Shown here: piece by piece, positions 17,302-25,494 of the stretch
Layout: each line of letters opens with the position of its first letter
How positions within the stretch are numbered: position 1 is the first letter of the stretch
From: Deferribacter thermophilus
GTDB taxonomy: Bacteria > Chrysiogenota > Deferribacteres > Deferribacterales > Deferribacteraceae
Direction: 5' to 3'
NCBI RefSeq assembly: GCF_049472675.1
Contig: NZ_JAPNXM010000004.1
Coordinates: 146,848 to 210,847, forward strand
DNA length: 64,000 nucleotides
The notes under the pieces: model-generated
Seen by the model: the letters and a program-made list of their open reading frames with translations, nothing else
What the model was told of the DNA's origin: nothing
Databases searched by the model: none
Translations under genes and position numbers: made by a program

Positions 17302-17889
17302 ATGAGAGTGTTATTTTTAGATTCCTCATCAAATAAAATGTCTTTGGCTATATACGAAAATGAATATTTATTACATCTTTCATTAACTGAGTTAAGTAAT
17401 AAATTTAATGAAGAATTGTTGGATTTTGTTGATATTATTTTGAAAAAATTATCTTTAACAATTTCAGATATTGATAATTTTTTTGTAATAACTGGACCTG
17501 GTTCATTTACAGGGATTAGAATAGGTGTTTCTACTTTATTAGGTTTAGCATTAGGGAATAAAAAGAAGGTTTTTGGTATATCAACACTTGATGCAGCTGC
17601 ATTAGTTATAAATAAATTTTATAATAGAGATAGTTTTAGAGTTGGTATAAAATTAAGACTAAAAGAATACGCTGTTAGAGAATATAATTTTGGGCTAAAT
17701 AATTTTAGTGACTATAGAGTTGAAAATTTGAATAGCACGCAAGATTTGATGTTTGTTGATAAATTGGAAATCCCTTTGACTTATGCATATCTTCATAAAA
17801 AATTTGAACATTTTGTAACAGATTATAATCCATTTTATATGAGAAAATCTCAGGCTGAGATTAACTTTGATAAGAAAAGCTGTACATAA
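17302..17889 (+). CDS. tsaB: tRNA threonylcarbamoyladenosine biosynthesis protein TsaB
   Basis: This 195-residue protein begins MRVLFLDSSSNKMSLAIYEN and has the TsaB/YeaZ signature TGPGSFTGIRIGVSTLLGLA. TsaB is the ASKHA-fold platform that helps TsaD transfer the threonylcarbamoyl group to A37 of ANN-decoding tRNAs. It is somewhat shorter than E. coli TsaB, mainly in the C-terminal subdomain. It overlaps the acetyltransferase gene by 23 bp. Confidence 0.9.
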   Translation: MRVLFLDSSSNKMSLAIYENEYLLHLSLTELSNKFNEELLDFVDIILKKLSLTISDIDNFFVITGPGSFTGIRIGVSTLLGLALGNKKKVFGISTLDAAALVINKFYNRDSFRVGIKLRLKEYAVREYNFGLNNFSDYRVENLNSTQDLMFVDKLEIPLTYAYLHKKFEHFVTDYNPFYMRKSQAEINFDKKSCT

Positions 17890-18298
17890 AGATTTGGAAT
17901 CAGTAGTTAAAATTGAAGAAGAAGTATTTGAAAGACCTTGGAGTATTGATAGTTTTCGAAATGAGTTAAATAATAAATTTTCTAATTTTTATGTGTATGA
18001 GGTTAATAAAGAAGTTGTTGGGTATATAATTTACTGGGATTTTAAAGAGGAGGTTGAAATAGCTAATATAGCAGTGAAAAAAGATTACCAAGGTATGGGG
18101 ATTGGTAAAAATTTATTAAATTTTGTCTTGAATAATACCAACGCTATGTATTATTATCTTGAAGTGGAATCAAATAATGAAAAGGCAATAAGATTATACA
18201 CAAGTTTTGGTTTTGTTGAGTATGATTTTCGTAAAAATTATTATGGCATTAACAAGCATGCTAAGTTAATGAAATTAATAAGGGGTGAAGTATGTTAA
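17867..18298 (+). CDS. rimI: RimI-like ribosomal-protein N-acetyltransferase (GNAT)
   Basis: This 143-residue GNAT protein starts at a TTG (MIRKAVHKDLESVVKIEEEV) inside the end of tsaB. It has the acetyl-CoA-binding loop VKKDYQGMGIGKNLLNFVL and the RimI-like YLEVESNNEKAIRLYTSFGF. RimI acetylates the N-terminal alanine of S18 in E. coli, and the tsaB-rimI pairing is common. No ATG exists before the core domain, so the TTG start is inferred from the frame limits and the position of the first strand. Confidence 0.85.
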   Translation: MIRKAVHKDLESVVKIEEEVFERPWSIDSFRNELNNKFSNFYVYEVNKEVVGYIIYWDFKEEVEIANIAVKKDYQGMGIGKNLLNFVLNNTNAMYYYLEVESNNEKAIRLYTSFGFVEYDFRKNYYGINKHAKLMKLIRGEVC

Positions 18299-18531
18299 CT
18301 AATAACAATGATGATATTATTAAAGAATTGCTGGAAACAAACGAAGAATTTAAAAAGTTATTTGAGGAGCATATAAGATTAGAGCAGGATTTAGAAGCTC
18401 TTTATAGTTTGAAATACTTTCCTCCCGAAGTTGAGATAAAGATTAAAGAAATTAAATTAACGAAATTAAGAGGCAAAGATAGAATGAATCAAATTATTAA
18501 TGAGTATAAAAAATCTAAAGGGGTTAGTTGA
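18292..18531 (+). CDS. DUF465 (YdcH-like) small coiled-coil protein
   Basis: This 79-residue all-helical protein has the DUF465/YdcH shape: FKKLFEEHIRLEQDLEALY, a turn with PPEVEIKIKEIKLTKLRGKD, and a final helix NQIINEYKKSKG. Function is unknown. It overlaps rimI by 7 bp, and its stop is one base from the metK ATG, so it is translated as part of this block. Confidence 0.75.
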   Translation: MLTNNNDDIIKELLETNEEFKKLFEEHIRLEQDLEALYSLKYFPPEVEIKIKEIKLTKLRGKDRMNQIINEYKKSKGVS

Positions 18532-18532
18532 T

Positions 18533-19687
18533 ATGGAAAGAAAAAAATATGTATTTACTTCTGAATCTGTTACAGAAGGACATCCAGATAAGGTTGCCGA
18601 TCAAATATCTGATGCAATTTTAGATGCAATGCTTAAAGATGACCCATATAGCAGGGTTGCTTGCGAAACACTTGTAACAACTGGACTTGCAGTTGTAGCA
18701 GGTGAAATAACAACAAGAACTTATGTAGATATCCCAGGTATTGTTAGAGAAACAATAAAAGAGATAGGTTACACTAGAGCTAAATATGGGTTTGATTATG
18801 AAACTTGTGCAGTAATAACAACTATAGATAAGCAATCTCCAGATATTGCTATGGGTGTAGATACTGGTGGTGCTGGAGATCAGGGGCTAATGTTTGGTTT
18901 TGCATGTGACGAAACAGAGGAGCTTATGCCTCTACCCATTATGCTTGCTCACAAGATTTGTAAACAGCTTAGTGAAGTTAGGAAGAAAGGGATACTTGAT
19001 TATTTAAGACCTGATGGTAAGTCACAAGTAACAGTTCAATATGAAGGTTATAAACCTGTAAAAATAGATACAATTGTTGTTTCTGCTCAGCATTCTCCTG
19101 AAATCAAGTTAAAAGATTTAAAAGAGGATATAATAGAAAAAGTTATAAAACCTGTTGTTCCTAAAGAATTACTCGATGAAGAAAGTGTGACATATCATAT
19201 AAATCCTACAGGTAGATTTGTCATTGGTGGTCCGATGGGTGATTGTGGATTGACCGGTAGGAAAATTATTGTTGATACTTATGGCGGTGTAGGTAGACAT
19301 GGTGGTGGTTGTTTCAGTGGAAAAGACCCATCAAAAGTGGATAGAAGTGCAGCTTATGCGGCTAGATGGGTTGCTAAAAATATTGTAGCAGCAGGTTTAG
19401 CTAAAAGATGTGAAATCCAATTAGCTTATGCAATCGGTGTTGCTTATCCTGTGTCAATTATGGTTAATACATTTGGCACTGGTATAATCCCTGATGAAGA
19501 GATAGAAAAAATTGTCAAACAGGTATTTGATTTAACACCTAAGGGGATAATTGAAGCTCTTGATTTGAGAAGGCCAATTTACAAACAAACTGCAGCATAT
19601 GGTCATTTTGGTAGAAAAGAGTTTAGCTGGGAGCAGACTAATAAGGTTGATGAAATAAAAGATTTAGCTGGGAAACTTGGAGCTTAA
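18533..19687 (+). CDS. metK: S-adenosylmethionine synthetase
   Basis: This 384-residue enzyme has the MetK motifs FTSESVTEGHPDKVADQISD (ATP site), GAGDQGLMFGFACDE and GGGCFSGKDPSKVDRSAAY (phosphate loop), with an N-terminal active-site histidine and the usual length. It makes S-adenosylmethionine from methionine and ATP. The ATG at 18533 has AAAGGGG about 9 bases upstream and is preferred over an upstream GTG/ATG extension of the frame. It is followed by ahcY, which recycles the product's by-product. Confidence 0.97.
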   Translation: MERKKYVFTSESVTEGHPDKVADQISDAILDAMLKDDPYSRVACETLVTTGLAVVAGEITTRTYVDIPGIVRETIKEIGYTRAKYGFDYETCAVITTIDKQSPDIAMGVDTGGAGDQGLMFGFACDETEELMPLPIMLAHKICKQLSEVRKKGILDYLRPDGKSQVTVQYEGYKPVKIDTIVVSAQHSPEIKLKDLKEDIIEKVIKPVVPKELLDEESVTYHINPTGRFVIGGPMGDCGLTGRKIIVDTYGGVGRHGGGCFSGKDPSKVDRSAAYAARWVAKNIVAAGLAKRCEIQLAYAIGVAYPVSIMVNTFGTGIIPDEEIEKIVKQVFDLTPKGIIEALDLRRPIYKQTAAYGHFGRKEFSWEQTNKVDEIKDLAGKLGA

Positions 19688-19702
19688 ATAAGGGGTAGGA
19701 TA

Positions 19703-20962
19703 ATGAATTATGATATAAAGGATATTAATCTTGCAGATATAGGGAAAAAAAGGATTTTATGGGCTGATAAAGATATGCCTGTTTTGAGAAAAATCAGAGA
19801 GAGATTTGAAAAGGAAAAACCTTTAGATGGCATTAAAATGTCCTGCTGTTTACATGTAACTGCAGAAACAGCAAATTTAGTAAGAACTTTAAAAGCAGGT
19901 GGCGCTGATGTGGTATTATGTGCATCAAACCCTTTATCTACTCAGGATGATGTAGCTGCCTCTTTAGTTAGAGACTTTCAAATTCCTGTTTTTGCTATAA
20001 AAGGGGAAGATAATGCAACTTATTATAAGCATATAAAAAGTGCAATTGAGCATTCGCCAAATATAACTATGGACGATGGTGCTGATTTAGTAAGCGAGAT
20101 ATTGAAAAATTATCCAGAACTGCATAATCAAATACTGGGTAGTATGGAAGAGACTACAACTGGAGTTATAAGACTTAAAGCTATGGAAAAAGATGGGGTT
20201 TTAAAGTTTCCTGTGATCGCTGTAAATGATGTTCAGACAAAATTTATGTTTGATAATAGATATGGCACAGGACAGTCAACATTAGATGGTATTATTAGGG
20301 CTACTGATGTCTTATTGGCAGGGAAAGTTTTTGTCGTTGCTGGTTATGGCTGGTGTGGTAGAGGGTTAGCTGAAAGAGCAAGAGGTATGGGTGCAAATGT
20401 TATTGTAACAGAGGTAAATCCAATTAGAGCTTTAGAAGCTGCAATGGATGGTTTTCGGGTAATGCCTATGATTGAAGCAGTTAAGCAAGCAGATATCGTA
20501 TGTACTGTAACAGGAAACATTCATGTATTAAGAAAAGAACATTTTGAAGTAATGAAAAATGGGTGTTATATATGTAATTCAGGTCATTTTGATGTAGAGA
20601 TTGATATCCCAGCATTAGAAGGTTTAGCCACAGAAATAAACAAAAATGTCAGAAATTTTGTTGATGAATATGTATTAAAAGATGGTAGAAAATTATATTT
20701 ATTAGCTGAAGGAAGATTAGTTAATTTGGGTGCTGCAGAGGGGCATCCTGCAAATGTGATGGATATGAGTTTTGCAACTCAAGCTCTTGCTTCAGAATAT
20801 GTTTTGAAAAATAAAGGTGAACTTGAAAATAAGGTTTATGTGTTACCAAAAGAAGTTGAGGATGAAATAGCTTATACAAAGTTAGATACAATGGGGATAT
20901 CAATAGATAAATTGACTGATGAGCAGATAGAATACCTTTCTTCTTGGGAAACTGGCACATAA
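19703..20962 (+). CDS. ahcY: Adenosylhomocysteinase
   Basis: This 419-residue SAH hydrolase shows the NAD-binding loop VAGYGWCGRGLAERARGMGA, the substrate region TTTGVIRLKAMEKDG and the C-terminal tyrosine-rich end. It splits S-adenosylhomocysteine to adenosine and homocysteine with bound NAD, closing the methyl cycle that metK opens 16 bp upstream. The length matches the bacterial/archaeal form without the extra 40-residue insert. Confidence 0.96.
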   Translation: MNYDIKDINLADIGKKRILWADKDMPVLRKIRERFEKEKPLDGIKMSCCLHVTAETANLVRTLKAGGADVVLCASNPLSTQDDVAASLVRDFQIPVFAIKGEDNATYYKHIKSAIEHSPNITMDDGADLVSEILKNYPELHNQILGSMEETTTGVIRLKAMEKDGVLKFPVIAVNDVQTKFMFDNRYGTGQSTLDGIIRATDVLLAGKVFVVAGYGWCGRGLAERARGMGANVIVTEVNPIRALEAAMDGFRVMPMIEAVKQADIVCTVTGNIHVLRKEHFEVMKNGCYICNSGHFDVEIDIPALEGLATEINKNVRNFVDEYVLKDGRKLYLLAEGRLVNLGAAEGHPANVMDMSFATQALASEYVLKNKGELENKVYVLPKEVEDEIAYTKLDTMGISIDKLTDEQIEYLSSWETGT

Positions 20963-22318
20963 ATGAATAAATACGATATAATAGTTCTTGGTGCAGGCCC
21001 TGCAGGCATAGCATCTGCAAAAAGATTAGCTGAAGCTGGAAAGAAAGTACTAGTTGTTGATACGAATATAGGTGCAAATTATTTGATGAAGGGGAGTGTC
21101 CTTTCAAATTCTGCTTTATATTACAGTTATTTATATGATATTTTTAAAAATAAAACTAAACAGTTTCTAAAAATTGATACTAAAGATATAGAAATTGATT
21201 TTAAGTCGTTAAAGAAGCAAATTGATAGTATAAGAAATAAACTTTCTAAGTTGTTTATTAATGAAATTTCTCAAAATCCAAATATTGAGATATGTCACTC
21301 AGAAGCAGTTTTTACAAGTGAAAGTTCAATTTTAGCTGATGATAAAGAATATTTTTTTGATAACTTAATAATTGCTACTGGTTCACTACCTCTTAAGTTA
21401 AGCCCAGTAAATAATATTAATTTTCTTACTTTAGAAAATTTTTTAAATATGAAGGAAATTCCTGAAAAGATAGCGATTATAGGTGGCGGATATATTGGAA
21501 TTGAAATAGCTACAATATTTAAAAGGTTTGGTTCTCAGGTAATAATTATTGAAAAAGATGATAGAATTTTGAAAGACTTTGATGAATACATTGCAAAAAA
21601 ATTTGAAGAGAGATTAAAAAAAGGTGGAATAGCTGTATTAAAAAATTGCTATCCTGAAAAAATTGAAAAAATAGGGAATAAAACAATTATTTTCCTTTGT
21701 AATGGTGATCAGATTGAAACGAATGAAATATTTGTATCAATCGGGCGTAAACCAAATATAGAGAAACTTAATGTAGATAAAGCCAAAATAAAACTTGATA
21801 AAAATGGAAAGATTAAACTTAATAACTACTTACAAACTTCAAATAAAAAAATATATGTTGTTGGAGATGCAACAGGTTTTAACATGTTTGTTAACTGGTC
21901 TTATAAGTCTTCAGAGATAGTATGTGATAATATACTTGGCTTTAAGAAAAGTTATAAAAATGTAATTATTCCAAAATTAATTTTTTCTGATCCAGAGATT
22001 GCGTGTATTGGGCTTACGGAAAAAGAAGCTGTTGAAAAAAATATTGATTATGAAGTTGTTAAATACAGTTATGCTGATATGGAAAAATCAGCTATACTTG
22101 GTTATTCGAAAGGGTTGATTAAAGTAATTTTTAATAATAAATCAAAGAAGATACTTGGAGCTCATATTTTAGGAAAGGGTGCTTCAGAATTAGTAAATGT
22201 GTTTGGATTGATGATTCAGTTAAAAATGGATGTCAATAAAATGAAAGAGTGTATTTTTGATAATCCATTGTTTGCTACAATTTTAACTGACTTAAGTGAA
22301 GCAATAATGGAGAAGTGA
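20963..22318 (+). CDS. Dihydrolipoamide-dehydrogenase-like flavoprotein lacking redox cysteines
   Basis: This 451-residue protein has the full class I pyridine-nucleotide-disulfide oxidoreductase layout. It has an FAD Rossmann motif (IIVLGAGPAGIASAKRLAEA), a second NAD(P)-binding fold (IAIIGGGYIGIEIATIFKRF), the FAD motif IYVVGDATGFN and a dimerisation domain starting near residue 335. Where family members have the CxxxxC disulfide, this sequence reads NIGANYLMKGSVLSN with no cysteine. The C-terminal catalytic His-Pro of the family is replaced by IFDNPLF. It therefore cannot perform disulfide exchange and may be another FAD/NAD(P)H oxidoreductase. It starts directly after the ahcY stop. Confidence 0.75.
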   Translation: MNKYDIIVLGAGPAGIASAKRLAEAGKKVLVVDTNIGANYLMKGSVLSNSALYYSYLYDIFKNKTKQFLKIDTKDIEIDFKSLKKQIDSIRNKLSKLFINEISQNPNIEICHSEAVFTSESSILADDKEYFFDNLIIATGSLPLKLSPVNNINFLTLENFLNMKEIPEKIAIIGGGYIGIEIATIFKRFGSQVIIIEKDDRILKDFDEYIAKKFEERLKKGGIAVLKNCYPEKIEKIGNKTIIFLCNGDQIETNEIFVSIGRKPNIEKLNVDKAKIKLDKNGKIKLNNYLQTSNKKIYVVGDATGFNMFVNWSYKSSEIVCDNILGFKKSYKNVIIPKLIFSDPEIACIGLTEKEAVEKNIDYEVVKYSYADMEKSAILGYSKGLIKVIFNNKSKKILGAHILGKGASELVNVFGLMIQLKMDVNKMKECIFDNPLFATILTDLSEAIMEK

Positions 22319-23022
22319 TGATCTGGAGTATTTACTGCTGGGTTGTGTTATTTTTATCTACTGCAATTATAATTATAATTGGTGCACCTTTCGAAATTTT
22401 GAGAATTAAGGTAAATAATAGAAGTTTTTATAGAAAACTGGGATACTACTGGAGTGTAATGTGTTTAAAAGGAACTTTTACAAAATATGAAGTTACTGGT
22501 TTAGAAAATGTTGATTTTACAAAAAATTATATTTTTATGGGTAACCATTTAAGTTATTTTGATATTTTTTTAGTTTTCATAGCATTAAAAGACAAAGTTG
22601 TTTTTATGGCTAAAAAGGAGTTATTTAAAATCCCCTTTTTTGGATGGGTTTTAAAAAGAATGGATTTTATCCCTGTGGATAGGGAAAACCCTTCAGCAGC
22701 TTTAAAAAGTCTAATTGCAGCATCTAAAGCTTTAAAAGAAGGGGATTCTATTTTAATGTTTCCTGAAGGGACAAGGTCTACTAATGGTAAATTGCAAGAA
22801 TTTAAGCATGGAGGATTTATTTTAGCAAAAAGGGCAGGTCTTGACATATTACCTTTTGCAATAATTGGAACTTATGATGTATTAAAAAAAGGGAGCAGTA
22901 GAATAACCCCTTTTAAAAGTATAAAGATAAAGATTTTGCAACCTATCTCATCTAAAGGTAAAAAAGTAGATATTTTACTGAAAGAAGTAAGAGAAAATAT
23001 TGAAAACGCTCTAAATGAATAA
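22318..23022 (+). CDS. plsC: 1-acyl-sn-glycerol-3-phosphate acyltransferase
   Basis: This 234-residue membrane-associated acyltransferase has an N-terminal hydrophobic segment (residues 5-25), the catalytic HX4D box NHLSYFDIF, the FIPVDRENP block and the substrate-binding FPEGTRSTNGKLQEFKHG. It makes phosphatidic acid from lysophosphatidic acid. The start ATG overlaps the previous stop (TGATG), with GGAG 5 bases upstream, so translation is coupled. A GTG three bases upstream is an alternative. Confidence 0.92.
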   Translation: MIWSIYCWVVLFLSTAIIIIIGAPFEILRIKVNNRSFYRKLGYYWSVMCLKGTFTKYEVTGLENVDFTKNYIFMGNHLSYFDIFLVFIALKDKVVFMAKKELFKIPFFGWVLKRMDFIPVDRENPSAALKSLIAASKALKEGDSILMFPEGTRSTNGKLQEFKHGGFILAKRAGLDILPFAIIGTYDVLKKGSSRITPFKSIKIKILQPISSKGKKVDILLKEVRENIENALNE

Positions 23023-23512
23023 GGTTATTTTATCTTTAGGTAGCAATGTTGGTGACAGGGTCAAAAACCTATATTTTGCACTCAGTTTGTTAGAAAAAAA
23101 ACAAGTTTTAATTCAAAACATTTCTTCTATTTATAAAAGTGAGTCTTTGTTAAAAGATGGACAGCGTGAATATTTTAATATGATTGTTATTGCATTTACA
23201 AATTATGAACCTTTACTATTATTACACACTTGTAAAGATATTGAGGAGAAAATGGGGCGTAAAAAGGTAAAAAGATGGGGAGAAAGGGTTATTGATATAG
23301 ATATTATTGATTTTAATAGTTTAGTTATCAAGACAAAAGATTTATGTGTGCCTCACATTGAGATGGTTAATAGAAGTTTTGTTCTCTATCCTTTGTACCA
23401 AGTTTTTAAGGATTATAGACATCCAATATTTAAAAAAAATGTAAAATATTTTATAGATGAATTAACTGACGATTTAAATATTAAAAGAGTGGGGGATTTA
23501 AGGTGGCCGTAA
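23015..23512 (+). CDS. folK: 2-amino-4-hydroxy-6-hydroxymethyldihydropteridine pyrophosphokinase
   Basis: This 165-residue HPPK has the family pattern VILSLGSNVGDRVKNL, IYKSESL, EEKMGRKKVKRWGERVIDID and VPHIEMVNRSFVLYPL. It transfers pyrophosphate from ATP to the pterin in folate synthesis. The acidic DID pair is the metal site. It overlaps plsC by 8 bp and the kinase-like gene by 10 bp. Confidence 0.94.
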   Translation: MNKVILSLGSNVGDRVKNLYFALSLLEKKQVLIQNISSIYKSESLLKDGQREYFNMIVIAFTNYEPLLLLHTCKDIEEKMGRKKVKRWGERVIDIDIIDFNSLVIKTKDLCVPHIEMVNRSFVLYPLYQVFKDYRHPIFKKNVKYFIDELTDDLNIKRVGDLRWP

Positions 23513-24183
23513 TAACAATTTCAAGAGAGTATGGATGTGCAGGGGAATATGTTGCAGAAAGGATTAGTAAAAAATTAGGTTATAGATATGTTAATAAAGA
23601 AATTATTGAATATATTGCTATACTTACAGGGGTTCCAAAAGAGGTTGTAGAGAAATATGATGAGGAGATGCATTCGAATTTTAAGGCTTTTATATCGAAG
23701 TATCTGGATTTGGATATTTTCAGTGATCTTTTTGCAAAAGTAGAAGAGGCTGAACACGAATCTTGGGAAAATAGTGAAAGTAATCTTTTTGAGGAGAAGT
23801 TCACTGTGGATCATGTAATGGATAGTGAAATTTTTCAAAATATGGTGGAAAGAGTTATAAAAAAGCTAGCAGATGAGGATAATGTAATAATTCTTGGCAG
23901 AGGTTCACAATGTATATTGAGAAATTATAAAAACGCTTATCATTTTAGGCTTTATGCAGATTTTGAAGATAGGGCAAAATGGGTAGCTAATAGAGAGCAG
24001 ATATCGATTATGGATGCTAAGGAAAAGATAAAAGAAATTGATAAAAGAAAAAAGAATTTTATTAGTCATTATTATGATGAAGATATTGATAATAGAATGC
24101 TTTATCACTTATTAATAAACATGTCTAAAAATTCAATTGATAAAGTCGTTTCTTTAATTATTAATTACATCAAAGATGAATAA
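23503..24183 (+). CDS. Cytidylate-kinase-like family protein
   Basis: This 226-residue protein starts at a GTG (MAVITISREYGCAGEYVAER). The SREYG-x-x-G start, the downstream VIILGRGSQCIL and the arginine-rich lid RAKWVANREQISIMDAKEKI match the cytidylate-kinase-like family, which is distinct from Cmk. These proteins lack a classical P-loop lysine as a family trait, and their true substrate is unclear. It overlaps folK by 10 bp and ends a tightly packed run of genes from metK onward. Confidence 0.8.
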   Translation: MAVITISREYGCAGEYVAERISKKLGYRYVNKEIIEYIAILTGVPKEVVEKYDEEMHSNFKAFISKYLDLDIFSDLFAKVEEAEHESWENSESNLFEEKFTVDHVMDSEIFQNMVERVIKKLADEDNVIILGRGSQCILRNYKNAYHFRLYADFEDRAKWVANREQISIMDAKEKIKEIDKRKKNFISHYYDEDIDNRMLYHLLINMSKNSIDKVVSLIINYIKDE

Positions 24184-24248
24184 TCAATCGTATTTTTATC
24201 TTCCATTTTTTATTGATTAAAGTAAAAATTTTATTTTGGAGGTGTGAA

Positions 24249-24419
24249 ATGCAAAATTATAGCGAAAAAATTATAAACAAGTCTTATCATGAGTATCATA
24301 AAAAGTATTCTTTGGAAGTAATAGAGAAGATTGATTTTTTTTGTGGATTAAATAAGGATTTAGAAGAGCATTTAGAGAAACATAAAGAGGATATTAAAAA
24401 ACTTATTAAAGATAATTAA
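24249..24419 (+). CDS. 56-residue hypothetical protein
   Basis: This short frame starts MQNYSEKIINKSYHEYHKK and is strongly helical and charged, ending in LEEHLEKHKEDIKKLIKDN. A very good GGAGGTG lies 4-10 bases before the ATG, which is the main reason to believe it. The frame extends upstream to another ATG without a ribosome-binding site. No family is recognised. The histidine- and lysine-rich helix with one cysteine might bind metal or a partner, but that is only a guess. Confidence 0.6.
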   Translation: MQNYSEKIINKSYHEYHKKYSLEVIEKIDFFCGLNKDLEEHLEKHKEDIKKLIKDN

Positions 24420-24470
24420 TTAATAAATTTTAAAAACAATTCATTGGTTTAATTTTATTTAACCTTTTAC

Positions 24471-24499
24471 TTGAAATTTTTTAAATTATCACTTATTGT
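24471..24499 (+). promoter_or_regulatory. Possible promoter of the ABC importer operon
   Basis: TTGAAA (24471-24476) and TATTGT (24494-24499) are 17 bases apart, 33 bp before the binding-protein ATG. A perfect TATAAT at 24513-24518 is closer but lacks a -35 and would start transcription at the ribosome-binding site. Confidence 0.35.
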
Positions 24500-24531
24500 T
24501 AAATGCTGAAAATATAATAGTGGGGGTTTGT

Positions 24532-25491
24532 ATGAAAAGATTGTTGTTTATCATAGTATTAGCAATGTTGTTTGTTTTGCCAGGGTTTGTTAATGCAAAA
24601 GTTATTAAGGTTGGTATAACACAAATTGTAGAGCATCCAGCTTTAGATGCATGTAGAAAAGGGATTATTGATAAGTTAGCCGAATTGGGTTACAAAGAAG
24701 GTGTTAATATCGAATATGATATACAAATAGCACAAGGGAATATAGCCACAGCCAATCAGATAGCTAAGAAATTTGTGGGAGATAAAAAAGATATTATAAT
24801 AGCAATTGCAACACCAACTGCTTTAGCTGTGGCAAATGCTACAAAAAAGATTCCTATAGTTATTTCTGCTATCACTGACCCTGTTGGAGCTAAGCTTGTT
24901 AAATCACTTGAAAGACCAGGGACAAATGTGACTGGTACAACTGATATGAGCCCAGTAAAAGAACAATTAAATCTTTTTAATGAATTAGGTATAAAAATAA
25001 AAAATTTAGGTGTGATTTACAATGCTGGAGAGGCAAATAGTAGAACTTTGGTAAAATTTACTAAAAAATATGCAAAAGGATTTGGCTGGAAAGTTGTTGA
25101 AGCTACCGTCACAAATAGTAGTGGTGTTCTTATGGCAGCTAAATCTTTGGTTGGAAGAGTAGATGGTATCTATATACCAACTGATAATACTGTTGTTTCA
25201 GCTTTAGAATCTGTTTTACAGGTTGCCTATGACAATAAAATCCCTGTTATAACAGGTGATACTGATTCAGTGGTTAGAGGTGCTCTTGCATCATTAGGAA
25301 TAAACTATTATAAATTAGGCCTTCAAACTGGTGAGATTGTATATAAAATTATTCATGGTGCTAATCCAGCAACAACCCCTGTAGAAACATTAAAAGATTT
25401 AGAACTATTTATAAATTTAAAGGCAGCTGATAAAATGGGGGTAAAAGTACCCGAGGCTATGATAAAAAAAGCAACGAAGGTGATTAAATAA
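24532..25491 (+). CDS. ABC importer substrate-binding protein (ABC_sub_bind/TrpX-like)
   Basis: This 319-residue protein has a clear signal peptide (KRLLFIIVLAMLFVLPGFVNA, cleavage near residue 22) and the ABC_sub_bind fold: KVGITQIVEHPALDACRKG, IAIATPTALAVANATKKIP, AITDPVGAKLVKSLERPG and TGTTDMSP. Relatives in Streptococcus bind tryptophan or other aromatic amino acids, but the ligand here is not proven. The ATG at 24532 follows TGGGGGT and fits the signal peptide. An in-frame start 36 bp upstream is less likely. The permease starts 3 bp after the stop. Confidence 0.88.
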   Translation: MKRLLFIIVLAMLFVLPGFVNAKVIKVGITQIVEHPALDACRKGIIDKLAELGYKEGVNIEYDIQIAQGNIATANQIAKKFVGDKKDIIIAIATPTALAVANATKKIPIVISAITDPVGAKLVKSLERPGTNVTGTTDMSPVKEQLNLFNELGIKIKNLGVIYNAGEANSRTLVKFTKKYAKGFGWKVVEATVTNSSGVLMAAKSLVGRVDGIYIPTDNTVVSALESVLQVAYDNKIPVITGDTDSVVRGALASLGINYYKLGLQTGEIVYKIIHGANPATTPVETLKDLELFINLKAADKMGVKVPEAMIKKATKVIK

Positions 25492-25494
25492 GTT

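Noticed and set aside
20721..21107. 128-residue minus-strand frame across the ahcY/flavoprotein junction
   Set aside because: Both strands cannot be constrained there: ahcY and the flavoprotein have clear family motifs, and the antisense frame has no recognisable domain or start signal.
23503..24183. Missing P-loop lysine in the cytidylate-kinase-like protein
   Set aside because: The SREYG-type start without a classical GKS/T loop is normal for this family and is not a defect of this copy.
24181..24219. Inverted repeat TAATCAAT...ATTGATTA after the cytidylate-kinase-like gene
   Set aside because: Only 8 A+T-rich base pairs with a 23-base loop; this is expected by chance in such A+T-rich sequence and lacks a T-run after it.
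24513..24518. Perfect TATAAT before the ABC binding-protein gene
   Set aside because: No -35 at suitable distance, and transcription would start inside the ribosome-binding site, so an upstream promoter was preferred.
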